37,766 nucleotides of DNA from Cloacibacillus sp. (GCF_020860125.1 NZ_JAJBUX010000112.1:1-37766); one strand, 5' to 3'; positions 1-7,896 are shown, counted from the stretch's first letter. Translations and numbers: made by a program. The notes: a model not told the origin generated them from the sequence alone.

Positions 1-266
1 TGCATCTCTTTTCTAAGTTTGCGCATCTGCTTTTTTTCATACTTCAGGATATTTTCACCGTTAAAAAATATTTCGCCAGACGTCGGTTCAAGAAGCCGGA
101 GAATTGCCCTGCCAGTGGTTGACTTACCACAGCCTGACTCTCCTACAAGCCCCAAAGTCTTTCCACGGCCAACGGAGAAAGATACGCCGTCGACCGCGTG
201 CAGCGTTCCCTTGGGAGTAGAAAAATATTTTTTCAATTCTTTAACTTCCAAGATATTATCAGTCAT
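1..266 (-). CDS. Oligopeptide ABC transporter ATP-binding protein OppF/DppF (partial, N-terminus only)
   Basis: ATPase subunit of the oligopeptide importer that energises uptake at the inner face of the membrane. Reading the minus strand from the ATG at 266, the protein starts MTDNILEVKELKKYF and has a Walker A motif (GESGCGKST) near residue 42, followed by the RAILRLLEPTSG segment typical of OppF/DppF. The gene runs off the left edge after about 88 codons, so the signature motif, Walker B and any C-terminal oligopeptide-specific domain cannot be seen. The start overlaps the stop of the upstream OppD gene by 8 bases, which supports translational coupling and the ATG chosen. Last visible gene of the operon that begins with the serine hydrolase near 5.5 kb. 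Confidence 0.9.
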   Translation of the reverse strand, partial: MTDNILEVKELKKYFSTPKGTLHAVDGVSFSVGRGKTLGLVGESGCGKSTTGRAILRLLEPTSGEIFFNGENILKYEKKQMRKLRKEM

Positions 267-1266
267 TACAAAGCTCCCTTTTTATCTTAAAATCCGGTTC
301 GTCATAGGCAGAGCATAAGATATAATGAGTCTCGGCGAACGTATGCCTGGTAGGCGGCAGGACAAAGCATCTCTCGGAGGCATAAACACACCTCGAAGCA
401 AACGCACATCCGACGATATCGTCGGTGGAATCTGGCATCAATCCCTGTATTGGTTTCAGCATTTCACCCCTGCGGTTGATATTTGGTAGGGAATTGAATA
501 ATCCCTCTGTATAAGGATGCTTCGTATTATTGAATACATCGTCAAGCGTGCCGTATTCGACAACCTTTCCCGCATATATGACAGAAACTTCATCACAAAT
601 CTCCGCAACTATGCCTAGATCGTGGGTAATCATGATCATCGACATGTCATATTTCTGTTTCAGCTCTTTCATTACCCCAAGTATCTGCGCCTGTATAGTC
701 ACATCGAGCGCCGTAGTAGGTTCGTCGGCGATCATTAGTTTAGGGCGGCATGCGAGCGCCATCGCGATTACTACCCTCTGACGCATACCGCCGGAAAACT
801 GGTGGGGATAGTCAAATATACGGTCTGAAGATATACCGACAGTCTCAAGCATTTTACGTGATTGTTTGAGAGCTTCCCCCTTTGAGACGTTTTGGTGAGT
901 CTCAATAACCTCAGCGATTTGATCTCCTACGGTAAGCGCCGGGTTTAACGATGTCATCGGATCCTGAAAAATCATCGAGACAAAATTGCCCCTCAATTTT
1001 CGCATCTCCCCGATCGACAGATCCAGGGTATTTACGCCATTGAGTTTTATGCTGCCATTTTTTATCACACCAGGAGGATCAGGTATCAATCTTAAAATGG
1101 CAAGTGCCGTCGTCGTCTTACCAGCACCTGTCTCACCGACAAGGCCTAAAGTCTTTTTCTTTCCCAGGGAGAGATTCATACCAGTGACGGCATGGACGAC
1201 GCCATCCTCAGTCTCGTAGTCGACAACTAAATTATCAATCTCAAGTATTGGCTTTTCACTGGACAT
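259..1266 (-). CDS. Oligopeptide ABC transporter ATP-binding protein OppD/DppD
   Basis: Cytoplasmic ATPase of a dipeptide/oligopeptide importer. It is 335 aa, the normal OppD length. Visible motifs are Walker A GETGAGKTT (about residue 44), the Q-loop in SMIFQDPMTSLNP, the ABC signature (FSGGMRQR), Walker B (LMIADEPTTALD) and the H-loop (MITHDLG). The C-terminal region carries the cysteine-containing oligopeptide extension (VGCAFASRC, then ERC, then a late C). The start ATG has AGGAGAA upstream. The stop overlaps the OppF start. Its lower GC than genes to the right of about 6.3 kb is shared by the whole operon. The substrate cannot be read from the ATPase. Confidence 0.93.
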   Translation of the reverse strand: MSSEKPILEIDNLVVDYETEDGVVHAVTGMNLSLGKKKTLGLVGETGAGKTTTALAILRLIPDPPGVIKNGSIKLNGVNTLDLSIGEMRKLRGNFVSMIFQDPMTSLNPALTVGDQIAEVIETHQNVSKGEALKQSRKMLETVGISSDRIFDYPHQFSGGMRQRVVIAMALACRPKLMIADEPTTALDVTIQAQILGVMKELKQKYDMSMIMITHDLGIVAEICDEVSVIYAGKVVEYGTLDDVFNNTKHPYTEGLFNSLPNINRRGEMLKPIQGLMPDSTDDIVGCAFASRCVYASERCFVLPPTRHTFAETHYILCSAYDEPDFKIKRELCND

Positions 1267-1283
1267 TATTTATTCTCCTATAA

Positions 1284-2180
1284 CTATTTTTTCAGTTTTG
1301 GATCAAGGGCATCTCTCAAGCCATCCCCCAAAAGATTCAGCGAAAGTATCGTCAGCATAATCGCCAGTCCTGGGAATATAACCAAATGTGGCGTATCTCT
1401 CAGAAAGGCCCGCCCCGACGAGAGCATGGCACCCCATTCAGGCGCCGGAGGCTGAACTCCAAGACCGAGAAAGCTGAGAGAAGAGGCGGAGGAGATAACC
1501 GTCGCGACACGCAGGGTCGCCTGGACCATTATCGGCGCAAAACAGTTAGGCAGGACATGATGGGTAATGATGTAAAAGTTACCGGCACCGACGGCTCTCG
1601 CAGCTTCGATATATTCCTGGTTGATCACGGTCAGCACCGAAGCCCTGGTTATCCTCGCGTATTGAGGAATAGTAACGACACCGACGGCAATAATGATGTT
1701 GAATAAATTACACCCAAAGGCCGCCATGATAGTTATCGCCAAAAGAATACTCGGCAAGGCTAAAAATATATCAAAGAACCGCATTATAAGCTGGTCGAGC
1801 GCACCTCCGTAATATCCGGCAACTGCGCCCAGAAAAACCCCTGTCGTACAACAAATGGCGCACGAGACAATTCCAATGAGCAGCGATGTCCTCGCTCCAT
1901 AAACTATCCTGGAAAAAATATCTCTGCCAAAATCATCCGTGCCAAACGGGTGGCTCCAGCTGGGCCCCTGCAGCCGTTCTCTGATATTTTGCTTTATCAC
2001 ATCCTGTTCGTAATCAATAAACATCGGCCCGATCAATGCGGCGGCTGATATTACGATCAGAATGACAAGGCCGATCATGGCGGTATGGCTTTTTTTCAGC
2101 CGCCGCCAGACCTCTTTGAATTTACTTCTTCTCACTACCCTAGTGTTCTTGTCTTTAGTTTTCATCTTTTCTTCTCTCAT
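1284..2180 (-). CDS. Oligopeptide ABC transporter permease OppC/DppC
   Basis: Integral membrane permease (298 aa, normal length) that pairs with OppB to form the translocation pore. After a charged cytoplasmic N-terminus there is a first membrane segment (about residues 35-55), then the OppC hallmark HPFGTDDFGRDIFSR, then the BPD_transp_1 core with several hydrophobic helices. The EAA-type loop EAARAVGAGNFYIITHHVLPN contacts the ATPases, and the family-typical LGLGVQPPAPEWG lies near the C-terminus. The first start (ATG at 2180) overlaps the OppB stop as ATGA; an internal ATG five codons in is an alternative. Compare the other DppC-like protein near 35 kb, which has a large extra periplasmic insertion that this one lacks. 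Confidence 0.93.
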   Translation of the reverse strand: MREEKMKTKDKNTRVVRRSKFKEVWRRLKKSHTAMIGLVILIVISAAALIGPMFIDYEQDVIKQNIRERLQGPSWSHPFGTDDFGRDIFSRIVYGARTSLLIGIVSCAICCTTGVFLGAVAGYYGGALDQLIMRFFDIFLALPSILLAITIMAAFGCNLFNIIIAVGVVTIPQYARITRASVLTVINQEYIEAARAVGAGNFYIITHHVLPNCFAPIMVQATLRVATVISSASSLSFLGLGVQPPAPEWGAMLSSGRAFLRDTPHLVIFPGLAIMLTILSLNLLGDGLRDALDPKLKK

Positions 2181-3112
2181 TTCTTTGCGCCCAAAGTTGC
2201 CTTCAGCCTTGGATCAATAAAGGCGTACGTTACGTCAATAATAAGATTTACGACACAAATTATTATTGTCGTCAATATTATGCAGCCTATGACCATCGGC
2301 AGATCTCTTTTATTGATGGAGTCTACTATCAGATGTCCGATGCCTGGCCATGAGAAGATCGTCTCGGCGATGACCGCTCCGCCGACCATATCGACAAAAA
2401 AATTACCGGCCGTGGTGGCGATAGGGATCATTGCATTTTTCAGCGCATGTTTCATAACAACCTTTACCTCTGTGAGTCCCTTTGCCCTGGCTGTGGTAAT
2501 GTAATCCTGCCGAATAACTTCAAGCATCGAAGAGCGCGTCATTCTGGTAAGCAGTGCAACCATCTGCGTCCCTATTGACGCCGCCGGCAGCAGAACGCTG
2601 TACCAATAGGCATTTCCACCACTGGGCAGCCATCCTAATATCAAAGAGAACAGTAAAATCAATAATATACCGAGCCAGAAATCTGGTATGCTGATAGCGG
2701 TCAAAGCAACTACCATGCTCAAATTGTCAAAGATAGAATATTGTCGTATGGCGGCTATTATACCTAACGGGAGGGATATAAAAAGAGCCATCAGAATAAC
2801 CCAAAATGCCAGCCACATCGTAGCAGGAAGCCTTTCCAGATAAGATTCAAGAACGGTCCTATCGTTGTAATATGACTTGCCAAGATCCCCATGCAGAAGG
2901 CCCAACATATACCGACCGTAACGGACAAATATATTATCGTTTAGGCCAAGTTCATCCCGGATGCGCGCAATTGTCTGATCGTCGGCCTCTTTACCGGCTA
3001 TTATTCTCGCTGGATCTCCCGGGGCAAGATTTACAATGAAAAAGATAATGAACGATACGCCTATAATAACTGGCACTAGCATTAGAAGCCTTTTAAAGAT
3101 ATATTTCCACAT
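2177..3112 (-). CDS. Oligopeptide ABC transporter permease OppB/DppB
   Basis: Membrane permease of the same importer (311 aa, usual length). It begins with the OppB-type N-terminal helix (KRLLMLVPVIIGVSFIIF), followed by the conserved NLAPGDPA and GLNDNIFVRYGRY segments. The permease core carries the EAA loop (TTARAKGLTEVKVVMKHALKNA) and ends with YAFIDPRLK. The ATG has a GAGAGG ribosome site about six bases upstream. It lies 85 bases after the binding-protein gene, separated by a strong hairpin at 3148-3172, and its stop overlaps the OppC start. Confidence 0.93.
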   Translation of the reverse strand: MWKYIFKRLLMLVPVIIGVSFIIFFIVNLAPGDPARIIAGKEADDQTIARIRDELGLNDNIFVRYGRYMLGLLHGDLGKSYYNDRTVLESYLERLPATMWLAFWVILMALFISLPLGIIAAIRQYSIFDNLSMVVALTAISIPDFWLGILLILLFSLILGWLPSGGNAYWYSVLLPAASIGTQMVALLTRMTRSSMLEVIRQDYITTARAKGLTEVKVVMKHALKNAMIPIATTAGNFFVDMVGGAVIAETIFSWPGIGHLIVDSINKRDLPMVIGCIILTTIIICVVNLIIDVTYAFIDPRLKATLGAKK

Positions 3113-3147
3113 ACTATCGCCTCTCTCATTATGAAGAGTCGGAGAAG

Positions 3148-3172
3148 GGCGGGGAGAGGATAACTCCCCGCC
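3148..3172 (-). terminator. Intercistronic hairpin between binding-protein and permease genes
   Basis: Perfect 9-bp inverted repeat GGCGGGGAG / CTCCCCGCC with a 7-base loop, directly after the binding-protein stop codon. No T-run follows on the minus strand, so it is more likely an mRNA-stability or partial attenuation element that keeps binding-protein levels above permease levels (a common arrangement, inferred here) than a full terminator. Confidence 0.6.
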
Positions 3173-3197
3173 GTCACTATTTGTTTATCTCTCGCTT

Positions 3198-4706
3198 TTA
3201 TTTCCAGTAAACGAGGTAATAGGGCATTTCTCCGCCTTTAGGGATGACAAGTCCTCCGATATTCTTATCGGCAGCCACCGTCTGCGTCTCAGAGAAGAGA
3301 GGAATAAGCGCAACGTTGTCTTCTATATATTTCTGAATCTTTGAATATGCGGCCTGAGCCTTTTTTAGATCAGTTATCGTAACTGCTTCATCAAGCATCG
3401 CGTCATATTTAGCATCCTGATACCACATACGGTTCGTCGTACCGGCATGTTTTGAATAAAGCAGACTGCGAAGGGGATTGTCGGCATCAGAGGTGGCCGC
3501 GGCCCAGTCATCAATTGTCATAACAAGCCCGTTCTGCTTAATAAGTTCGTTAAACGCACCTCTTTCCATCCTCTCAATAGTTATTTTGACCCCTATTTCA
3601 GCAAGTTGAGCCTGCAGAACTTGTCCTAAAGTCAAGCCACGTTGGCTGTTCGTCGTATAGGCCGCAGAGAATCCGTCTTTGTAACCGGCTTCTGCGAGAA
3701 GTTTTTTTGCCATTGCCACATCCTGTTTATATCCAGGCAAAGTCTCGTCCGCGTAGTTCTGTGTTTTTGCGAGGATCGTGTTCCTTGGCGTTCCTCTGCC
3801 TTCAAGTAGAACAGTAACCATCTCAGGCTTGTTTATCGCATATGCAAGCGCCTTACGAACCTTGAGGTTATCGAATGGTTTTTTCGTGGTATTGACTGTG
3901 AAAAAATCCACCATCGCACTCTGAGATTCGGTAATAGCGAGTCTTGAATTCTTTTTGATACTTGGAACGTCTATCCCCTGAACCGAATTATTGATGTCGA
4001 TCTCACCCGTTTCAAGCGCGATCGCCCGCGCTGTATTCTCGGGCATGATAACAAATTTAAGCGTCTTGATCTTAGGCTTGGGCCCCCAATAATTGTCGTT
4101 GCGCTCCACTATTATAGAGTCGCCGGAGTTCCACTTTACGAACTTGAACGGTCCGGTACCGTTATTAACAAACTTTCCGTTATTTTTCTTTAGAAATTCT
4201 TCGCTCATAACACTGGTACCACAGAACACCAACGCATTCAAGATCGTTGCGGTCGGCTGTTTCAGAACAAACTTGACTTTGTTGTCATTCATAGGGATCA
4301 CTTTGTCTATGAATGAGACCTTGGCGGCAAATCCGGCGCTCTTAGCAGCCCTTTCGATACTGAACTTTACATCGCTTGCCTTCAGCGGCGTACCGTCATG
4401 AAATTTGACGCCCTTTCTCAGCGTAAAGATATATTCCTTTGGAGAAACTATCTCGTACGACTCGGCAAGTCCGGGGACGATTTTGCCTGAAGCAGGGTCT
4501 ATACGAAGCAGCGTGTCATATACAAGCAGCGTACAGATATTCTGCGTCGTAGCGTTTTGCCCAAATGGATCAAGGCCGGCAATATCGCTGTCCACACCAA
4601 CAATTATGTCATCCCTCTTCGCCGCGTCCGCGGCTCCTGCCAAACAGCAGCATACTGACAAAGCAATTACAACTACTAATAATAACGATTTCCGCCATTC
4701 TTTCAT
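3198..4706 (-). CDS. Extracellular solute-binding protein family 5 (OppA/DppA-like), normal domain order
   Basis: Secreted or membrane-tethered peptide-binding protein that delivers substrate to OppBC. From the ATG at 4706 (AGGAAG eight bases upstream, better placed than the GTG at 4715) it has a hydrophobic signal peptide ending near ADAA. The family-5 features follow in normal order: N-terminal part with PGLAESYEI and LRKGVKFHDGTPL, the lobe junction GTGPFKFVKW then ERNDNYWGPKPKI, and the C-terminal lobe with KKPFDNLKVRKALAYAIN and the final YLVYW. Cysteines in the signal region (VCCCLAG) do not form a convincing lipobox. It is the useful in-window reference for the permuted relative at 32.3 kb. 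Confidence 0.93.
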   Translation of the reverse strand: MKEWRKSLLLVVVIALSVCCCLAGAADAAKRDDIIVGVDSDIAGLDPFGQNATTQNICTLLVYDTLLRIDPASGKIVPGLAESYEIVSPKEYIFTLRKGVKFHDGTPLKASDVKFSIERAAKSAGFAAKVSFIDKVIPMNDNKVKFVLKQPTATILNALVFCGTSVMSEEFLKKNNGKFVNNGTGPFKFVKWNSGDSIIVERNDNYWGPKPKIKTLKFVIMPENTARAIALETGEIDINNSVQGIDVPSIKKNSRLAITESQSAMVDFFTVNTTKKPFDNLKVRKALAYAINKPEMVTVLLEGRGTPRNTILAKTQNYADETLPGYKQDVAMAKKLLAEAGYKDGFSAAYTTNSQRGLTLGQVLQAQLAEIGVKITIERMERGAFNELIKQNGLVMTIDDWAAATSDADNPLRSLLYSKHAGTTNRMWYQDAKYDAMLDEAVTITDLKKAQAAYSKIQKYIEDNVALIPLFSETQTVAADKNIGGLVIPKGGEMPYYLVYWK

Positions 4707-4779
4707 TACGTACACTTCCTCTCTTATTTGTAAAAATATCTATCCATGTATCAGGAGGATATTCCCCTGTACATCCGTG

Positions 4780-5568
4780 TTAACCATCATGCTCGGCTAA
4801 GAATTTGAAAACCGCCTCCCCTATAGTATTCAAGAAACGAAGTCCCTCCACGTCGCTTTTAAGTTTTGTCGTCATGACCGCTATTATGTATCTCTTCTGT
4901 TTAGGTGTGGTAATAATCCCCACGTTGTGCATTGTTCCCGGTATATGGCCCGTTTTATGAGCAAAATTGAATATATCGGGCATATACTGGGAAAGATAGT
5001 TCTTATCACACTGCCCAGCTAAAATCTTTAGCATCTCTTCCCCTATTCTTGAACCACTTTTTTCCTTGTCCAACATCAACATAATCATTTTTACAGACTC
5101 ATTGGGGGTCGTATAATTTTCAAGGCCTTTAGATTGGGTTTCAAAGTCAAGAAACTTTCTCCTCAAAACAGTATGCTTCAAACCACATTTCCTTATATCT
5201 GAATTAATATTCTCCATGCCAGCCAGGCGGATAAGCATGTTGGAAGCCAGATTATCGCTGAGATCTATCATCAAGCGGCATAAATCTCCAACGGCATACT
5301 CAGAAGCGGTCAAGGGATGGTGCTGGGCATCGAACTCGCCAAACATATCTCCCTCTTGAACGGAAATAGGATCTGAAAGTGCGACCTCGCCACGCTCAAC
5401 TTTCTGCATCACAGACCAAAGGATTGGCAACTTGATAATGCTGGCCGCCGGCATGACCTTATCCGCCTCCAGTTCAAAATCGTAGGCGGCGCGCCCATCC
5501 AGAGACCTAAAGATTACGCTTACCTCTCCATCCAATGAACTAATACTCTTCTCAAAAATCTCCCTCAT
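4780..5568 (-). CDS. Cytoplasmic SxxK serine hydrolase, class A beta-lactamase-like fold
   Basis: 262-aa protein with the three penicillin-recognising motifs in class A order and spacing: SIIK (S43-K46), SDN (104-106) and KTG (205-207). It has no signal peptide, so it should stay in the cytoplasm. The omega-loop region (about 136-155) does not show the usual E166/N170 pair of true class A beta-lactamases: aligned on the SDN and TTP landmarks, the E166 position is not acidic. Penicillin hydrolysis is therefore doubtful. It is the first gene after the leader RNA and lies 73 bases before the oligopeptide-binding protein, so it probably shares the importer's transcript. A role as intracellular peptidase or amidase on imported peptides is inference. 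The ATG at 5568 follows a GGTGGGGG ribosome site. Confidence 0.8.
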   Translation of the reverse strand: MREIFEKSISSLDGEVSVIFRSLDGRAAYDFELEADKVMPAASIIKLPILWSVMQKVERGEVALSDPISVQEGDMFGEFDAQHHPLTASEYAVGDLCRLMIDLSDNLASNMLIRLAGMENINSDIRKCGLKHTVLRRKFLDFETQSKGLENYTTPNESVKMIMLMLDKEKSGSRIGEEMLKILAGQCDKNYLSQYMPDIFNFAHKTGHIPGTMHNVGIITTPKQKRYIIAVMTTKLKSDVEGLRFLNTIGEAVFKFLAEHDG

Positions 5569-5595
5569 GTTACCCCCACCTTCTTATATAAAAAT

Positions 5596-5646
5596 AAAAA
5601 AACCAGCATACACTGGCACTTCTCGTGAAGTACCAATATATGCTGG
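5596..5646 (-). terminator. Intrinsic terminator in the opp-operon leader (attenuator)
   Basis: On the minus strand CCAGCATA (5646-5639) pairs with TATGCTGG (5610-5603). An inner stem, TGGTACTTC with GAAGTGCCA (one mismatch), closes a 4-base loop, and a run of seven T follows. It ends about 30 bases before the serine hydrolase start, so it must be read through for the operon to be expressed. Confidence 0.75.
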
Positions 5647-5731
5647 ATTTCTAGATCCCCGCTGTTTGTAAGCTACAAACAGGCCAATCTCAGAAGCAGC
5701 GAGTATTCAATTATCACATCCAATAATACTC
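5643..5731 (-). ncRNA. Candidate cis-regulatory leader RNA (unrecognised class) overlapping the attenuator
   Basis: Read on the minus strand, helix P1 pairs GAGTATT (5731-5725) with AATACTC (5707-5701). It abuts a long hairpin P2 that starts at 5700: outer pairs GCTG/CAGC, then TTCT/AGAA and AGAT/ATCT with one bulged G, then a perfect 9-bp apical stem CTGTTTGTA/TACAAACAG. The closing CAGC of P2 (5645-5642) is also part of the terminator's 5' arm, so P2 and the terminator are mutually exclusive at their base, the layout expected of a riboswitch or other attenuator. I do not recognise the class: T-box (no AGGGTGG-type antiterminator sequence), glycine, lysine and SAM consensus elements were not seen. 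Confidence 0.5.
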
Positions 5732-5786
5732 TTACCATCCTATATTATCGTTAAAAAACAGTTCAGTATGCAACTAACGTTAATTT

Positions 5787-5814
5787 ATTATAGCAATTAT
5801 AGAGAAACATGCAA
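5787..5814 (-). promoter_or_regulatory. Sigma-70-type promoter of the serine hydrolase-opp operon
   Basis: Minus strand TTGCAT (5814-5809), 16-base spacer, TATAAT (5792-5787). The octamer ATGCAACT (plus strand) occurs at 5809-5816, over the -35 box, and again at 5768-5775, just past the expected start of transcription, 41 bp apart. These may be paired regulator sites. Confidence 0.55.
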
Positions 5815-5912
5815 CTTAAATAATCTTTTAAAGTCTCCGCAGCCCATGCCCGTTGACATTTTTTTCAATCATGGATTGCTCATATTATTTTATAAAATAG
5901 CTTATTTACACA

Positions 5913-6251
5913 TTATTCCGTTATTATCACGTTGTTTCGCCATGCCCTATATTTTCTGACCGCATCCTTATAGGCTACTTGTATCGCCCTCTGCGAAGTT
6001 CCGAGATAATGGGTGCGGACTTTTTCCAGCAGCGCCTCGTCCACCGCAGCAAGACTTTGCCCAATGAATAATCCTCTGATAAAGATATTTGTAAGCTGCA
6101 GGGCGGTAGACACCTCTAAATCTATGATCTCACCGGTCTCGGCATCGGCGATAAACGTTATAAAAAAATGAACAAAGCGATGCGTAATGGGATCGCTTTT
6201 AGGAGATTTTGCATTTCCAATGATACAGAGTGTTTCTCTTTCCACTATCAT
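5913..6251 (-). CDS. DUF3870 domain-containing protein
   Basis: 112-aa protein of unknown function. The pattern matches what I know of the DUF3870 family: a short N-terminal strand with CIIGNAKSPKSD, a central HFFITFIADAETGEIIDLEVS segment resembling the family's DPETG...D strand-turn, and LEKVRTHYLGTSQRAIQVAYKDAVRKY, equivalent to the family's ERRYHGSAQKAII helix. The ATG at 6251 lies almost on top of the AAGGTGGG ribosome site, so the GTG two codons later (6245) is an equally good start. It sits 67 bases downstream of rmuC on the same strand and has no signal peptide. No reaction is known. Confidence 0.7.
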   Translation of the reverse strand: MIVERETLCIIGNAKSPKSDPITHRFVHFFITFIADAETGEIIDLEVSTALQLTNIFIRGLFIGQSLAAVDEALLEKVRTHYLGTSQRAIQVAYKDAVRKYRAWRNNVIITE

Positions 6252-6318
6252 CCCACCTTTTCATAATTATATGCGCTATCGGCATTTATCCATGTATTAT
6301 AAATATACTTTCCGGATA

Positions 6319-7749
6319 TTACTCATCCTCCAGAGTGTCGGCTTCGGCCTGGATAAACTCCTCTTCGCCGGAGACCGGCAGCTGCTGAACATTTTTCAGG
6401 GCGCGGTTTATCGCTCTGGTGCGTGTGCCGGCCTTATCCAGCTCTTTTCCCGCCTGGTCTATTTTCTGCCTCGTCCGTTCGAGCACTTCGCCGAATTTTT
6501 CAAATTCGGTCTTTACTTTGCCGAGAAGCACCCAGACCTCGCTCGACCGTTTTTCGATCGCGAGCGTGCGGAAGCCCATCTGCAGACTGTTCAGCAGCGC
6601 ACAGATGGTCGTGGGGCCCGCGGGGACGACGCGGAAGTCGCGCGAAAGCTGCTCGCATAGACCGTCTATCCGCAGCACCTCCGCATAGAGTCCCTCTATC
6701 GGCAGATAGAGGATGCCGAAGTCGGTCGTGAAGGGAGGTTCGATATATTTGCTGTGTATCGCCTTCGCCTCTTCAAGCACGCGGAGGCGCAGCGCCTTCT
6801 GCTGTTCCGTTATCTGCTGGCTGTCGCCGCTCTCCGAGGCGGAGATGAGGCGCTGGTAATCCTCTATCGGGAATTTTGAGTCTATCGGCAGCCAAACTTT
6901 TCCGCTCTCATCGTCGGCGCCGGGAAGGATCACGGCAAATTCCACGCGTTCGCTCCGGTTGGGACGCGTGGCGACGTTCTCGGCGTACTGCTCTTTAGTG
7001 AGCAGCTGCTCAAGCAGGACACGAAGCTGCATCTCCCCCCAGGTACCGCGGACTTTGACGTTAGCCAGTACCTTTTTCAGGTCGCCGACGTCGGAGGTCA
7101 GGGCGCGCATCTCGCCAAGCCCCTTATGCACCTGCTCGAGGCGTTCCGAGACGTTGGTGAAGGCCTCTCCAAGCCGCTTTTCCAGCGTTGAGTGGAGCTG
7201 CTCGTCGACGGTGGCGCGCATCTTTTCAAGTTTTTCTTCGTTGCTTTTATGCAGCTCGCGCAGCCGCTCTTCGACCGCGGCACGCACCGCCTCGAGCTTT
7301 TCCTCGTTGAGGCGGCTGATGTTCGTCAACTGGGTCGAGAAGGCCGCGAGGCTCTCGGTCTGCTGTCCGCTGATCTCCTTTATGCGCGTCGCCTGGCTCT
7401 CGCCGAGGTTTGTCAGCTGCGCGGAGAAGCTCTGGAAACTTTCGCGCTGCATATCGCCTATCTCTTTGATCCTTTTAGCCTGTGCGTCGCCGAAGGTGCC
7501 AATCCCGCGCGCCTGCTCGGCCCGGGCCTCGATGGCCGCCTCGCGCTGTTCTTTGCGCATCGCGCTGAGGCTGCCGTTCAGCCGCTCCTCAGTCTCGTCA
7601 AGCCTGGACTCCATCTTTTGCAGCCGCGTAAGCAGCTCTCTTACGGCCTGCTCCATCGCACCGGCGCTTTCGCGGAAGCGAGAGAGCGACATTACGACGT
7701 ATATGCCCGCGAGAACAACAAGGGCCGCTATCCCAATCAATATCGGCAT
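6319..7749 (-). CDS. rmuC: RmuC family protein (DNA recombination-associated)
   Basis: RmuC-type protein with one N-terminal membrane helix (about residues 3-22), a long coiled coil (about 25-215) and the conserved RmuC nuclease-like domain, including VRGTWGEMQLRVLLEQLL, EFAVILPG, LPIDSKFPIEDYQRL, TDFGILYLPIEGLYAEVLR and the late LRTLAIEKRSSEVW-type block (here FRTLAIEKRS). E. coli RmuC limits inversions at short inverted repeats; the biochemical activity is inferred from the fold. The coiled coil contains two tandem 29-residue units (each with RIKEI and AFS/SFS-QLTN) and two 22-residue units beginning NEEKLE. ATG 7749 is preferred over GTG 7758 because of the AAGGGTG spacing. Monocistronic, or followed by the DUF3870 gene. 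Confidence 0.9.
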   Translation of the reverse strand: MPILIGIAALVVLAGIYVVMSLSRFRESAGAMEQAVRELLTRLQKMESRLDETEERLNGSLSAMRKEQREAAIEARAEQARGIGTFGDAQAKRIKEIGDMQRESFQSFSAQLTNLGESQATRIKEISGQQTESLAAFSTQLTNISRLNEEKLEAVRAAVEERLRELHKSNEEKLEKMRATVDEQLHSTLEKRLGEAFTNVSERLEQVHKGLGEMRALTSDVGDLKKVLANVKVRGTWGEMQLRVLLEQLLTKEQYAENVATRPNRSERVEFAVILPGADDESGKVWLPIDSKFPIEDYQRLISASESGDSQQITEQQKALRLRVLEEAKAIHSKYIEPPFTTDFGILYLPIEGLYAEVLRIDGLCEQLSRDFRVVPAGPTTICALLNSLQMGFRTLAIEKRSSEVWVLLGKVKTEFEKFGEVLERTRQKIDQAGKELDKAGTRTRAINRALKNVQQLPVSGEEEFIQAEADTLEDE

Positions 7750-7874
7750 CGTCAACACACCCTTTCATTTATACGGGGATATTATAAACTAAGAAGCTGC
7801 GGAAAAATCGCAGATATCCGGCAAAACACAAGGAATACCGCTCCGGAGATGAAATAAAGCGGTAATTCCAGATT

Positions 7875-7896
7875 AAAAAAAACCGCCCCGGTGGTT
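7875..7896 (-). terminator. Probable intrinsic terminator after the response regulator
   Basis: On the minus strand AACCACC/GGCGGTT forms a short GC-rich hairpin followed by a run of eight T. The hairpin begins inside the stop codon of the response regulator gene. The stem is short with one mismatch, but the T-run is strong. Confidence 0.5.

Larger units (their letters stand above)
5569..5912 (-). other. Intergenic region: promoter and structured leader of the opp operon
   Basis: 344 bases without a credible gene. Read on the minus strand it holds a sigma-70-type promoter (5787-5814), a leader of about 210 bases with two consecutive hairpins (5643-5731), an intrinsic terminator (5596-5646) and the ribosome site of the serine hydrolase. 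The part from about 5820 to 5912 shows nothing recognisable. The 63-codon ORF at 5768-5959 on the plus strand has no family resemblance and overlaps the end of the DUF3870 gene; it is not supported. Confidence 0.6.

Noticed and set aside
4780..5568. Antibiotic-resistance beta-lactamase
   Set aside because: No signal peptide, no recognisable E166 omega-loop motif, and an opp-operon context.
5641..5731. tRNA or tRNA-like gene in the opp leader
   Set aside because: No T-loop GTTCGA-type sequence, no cloverleaf spacing; the fold is two consecutive hairpins plus a terminator.
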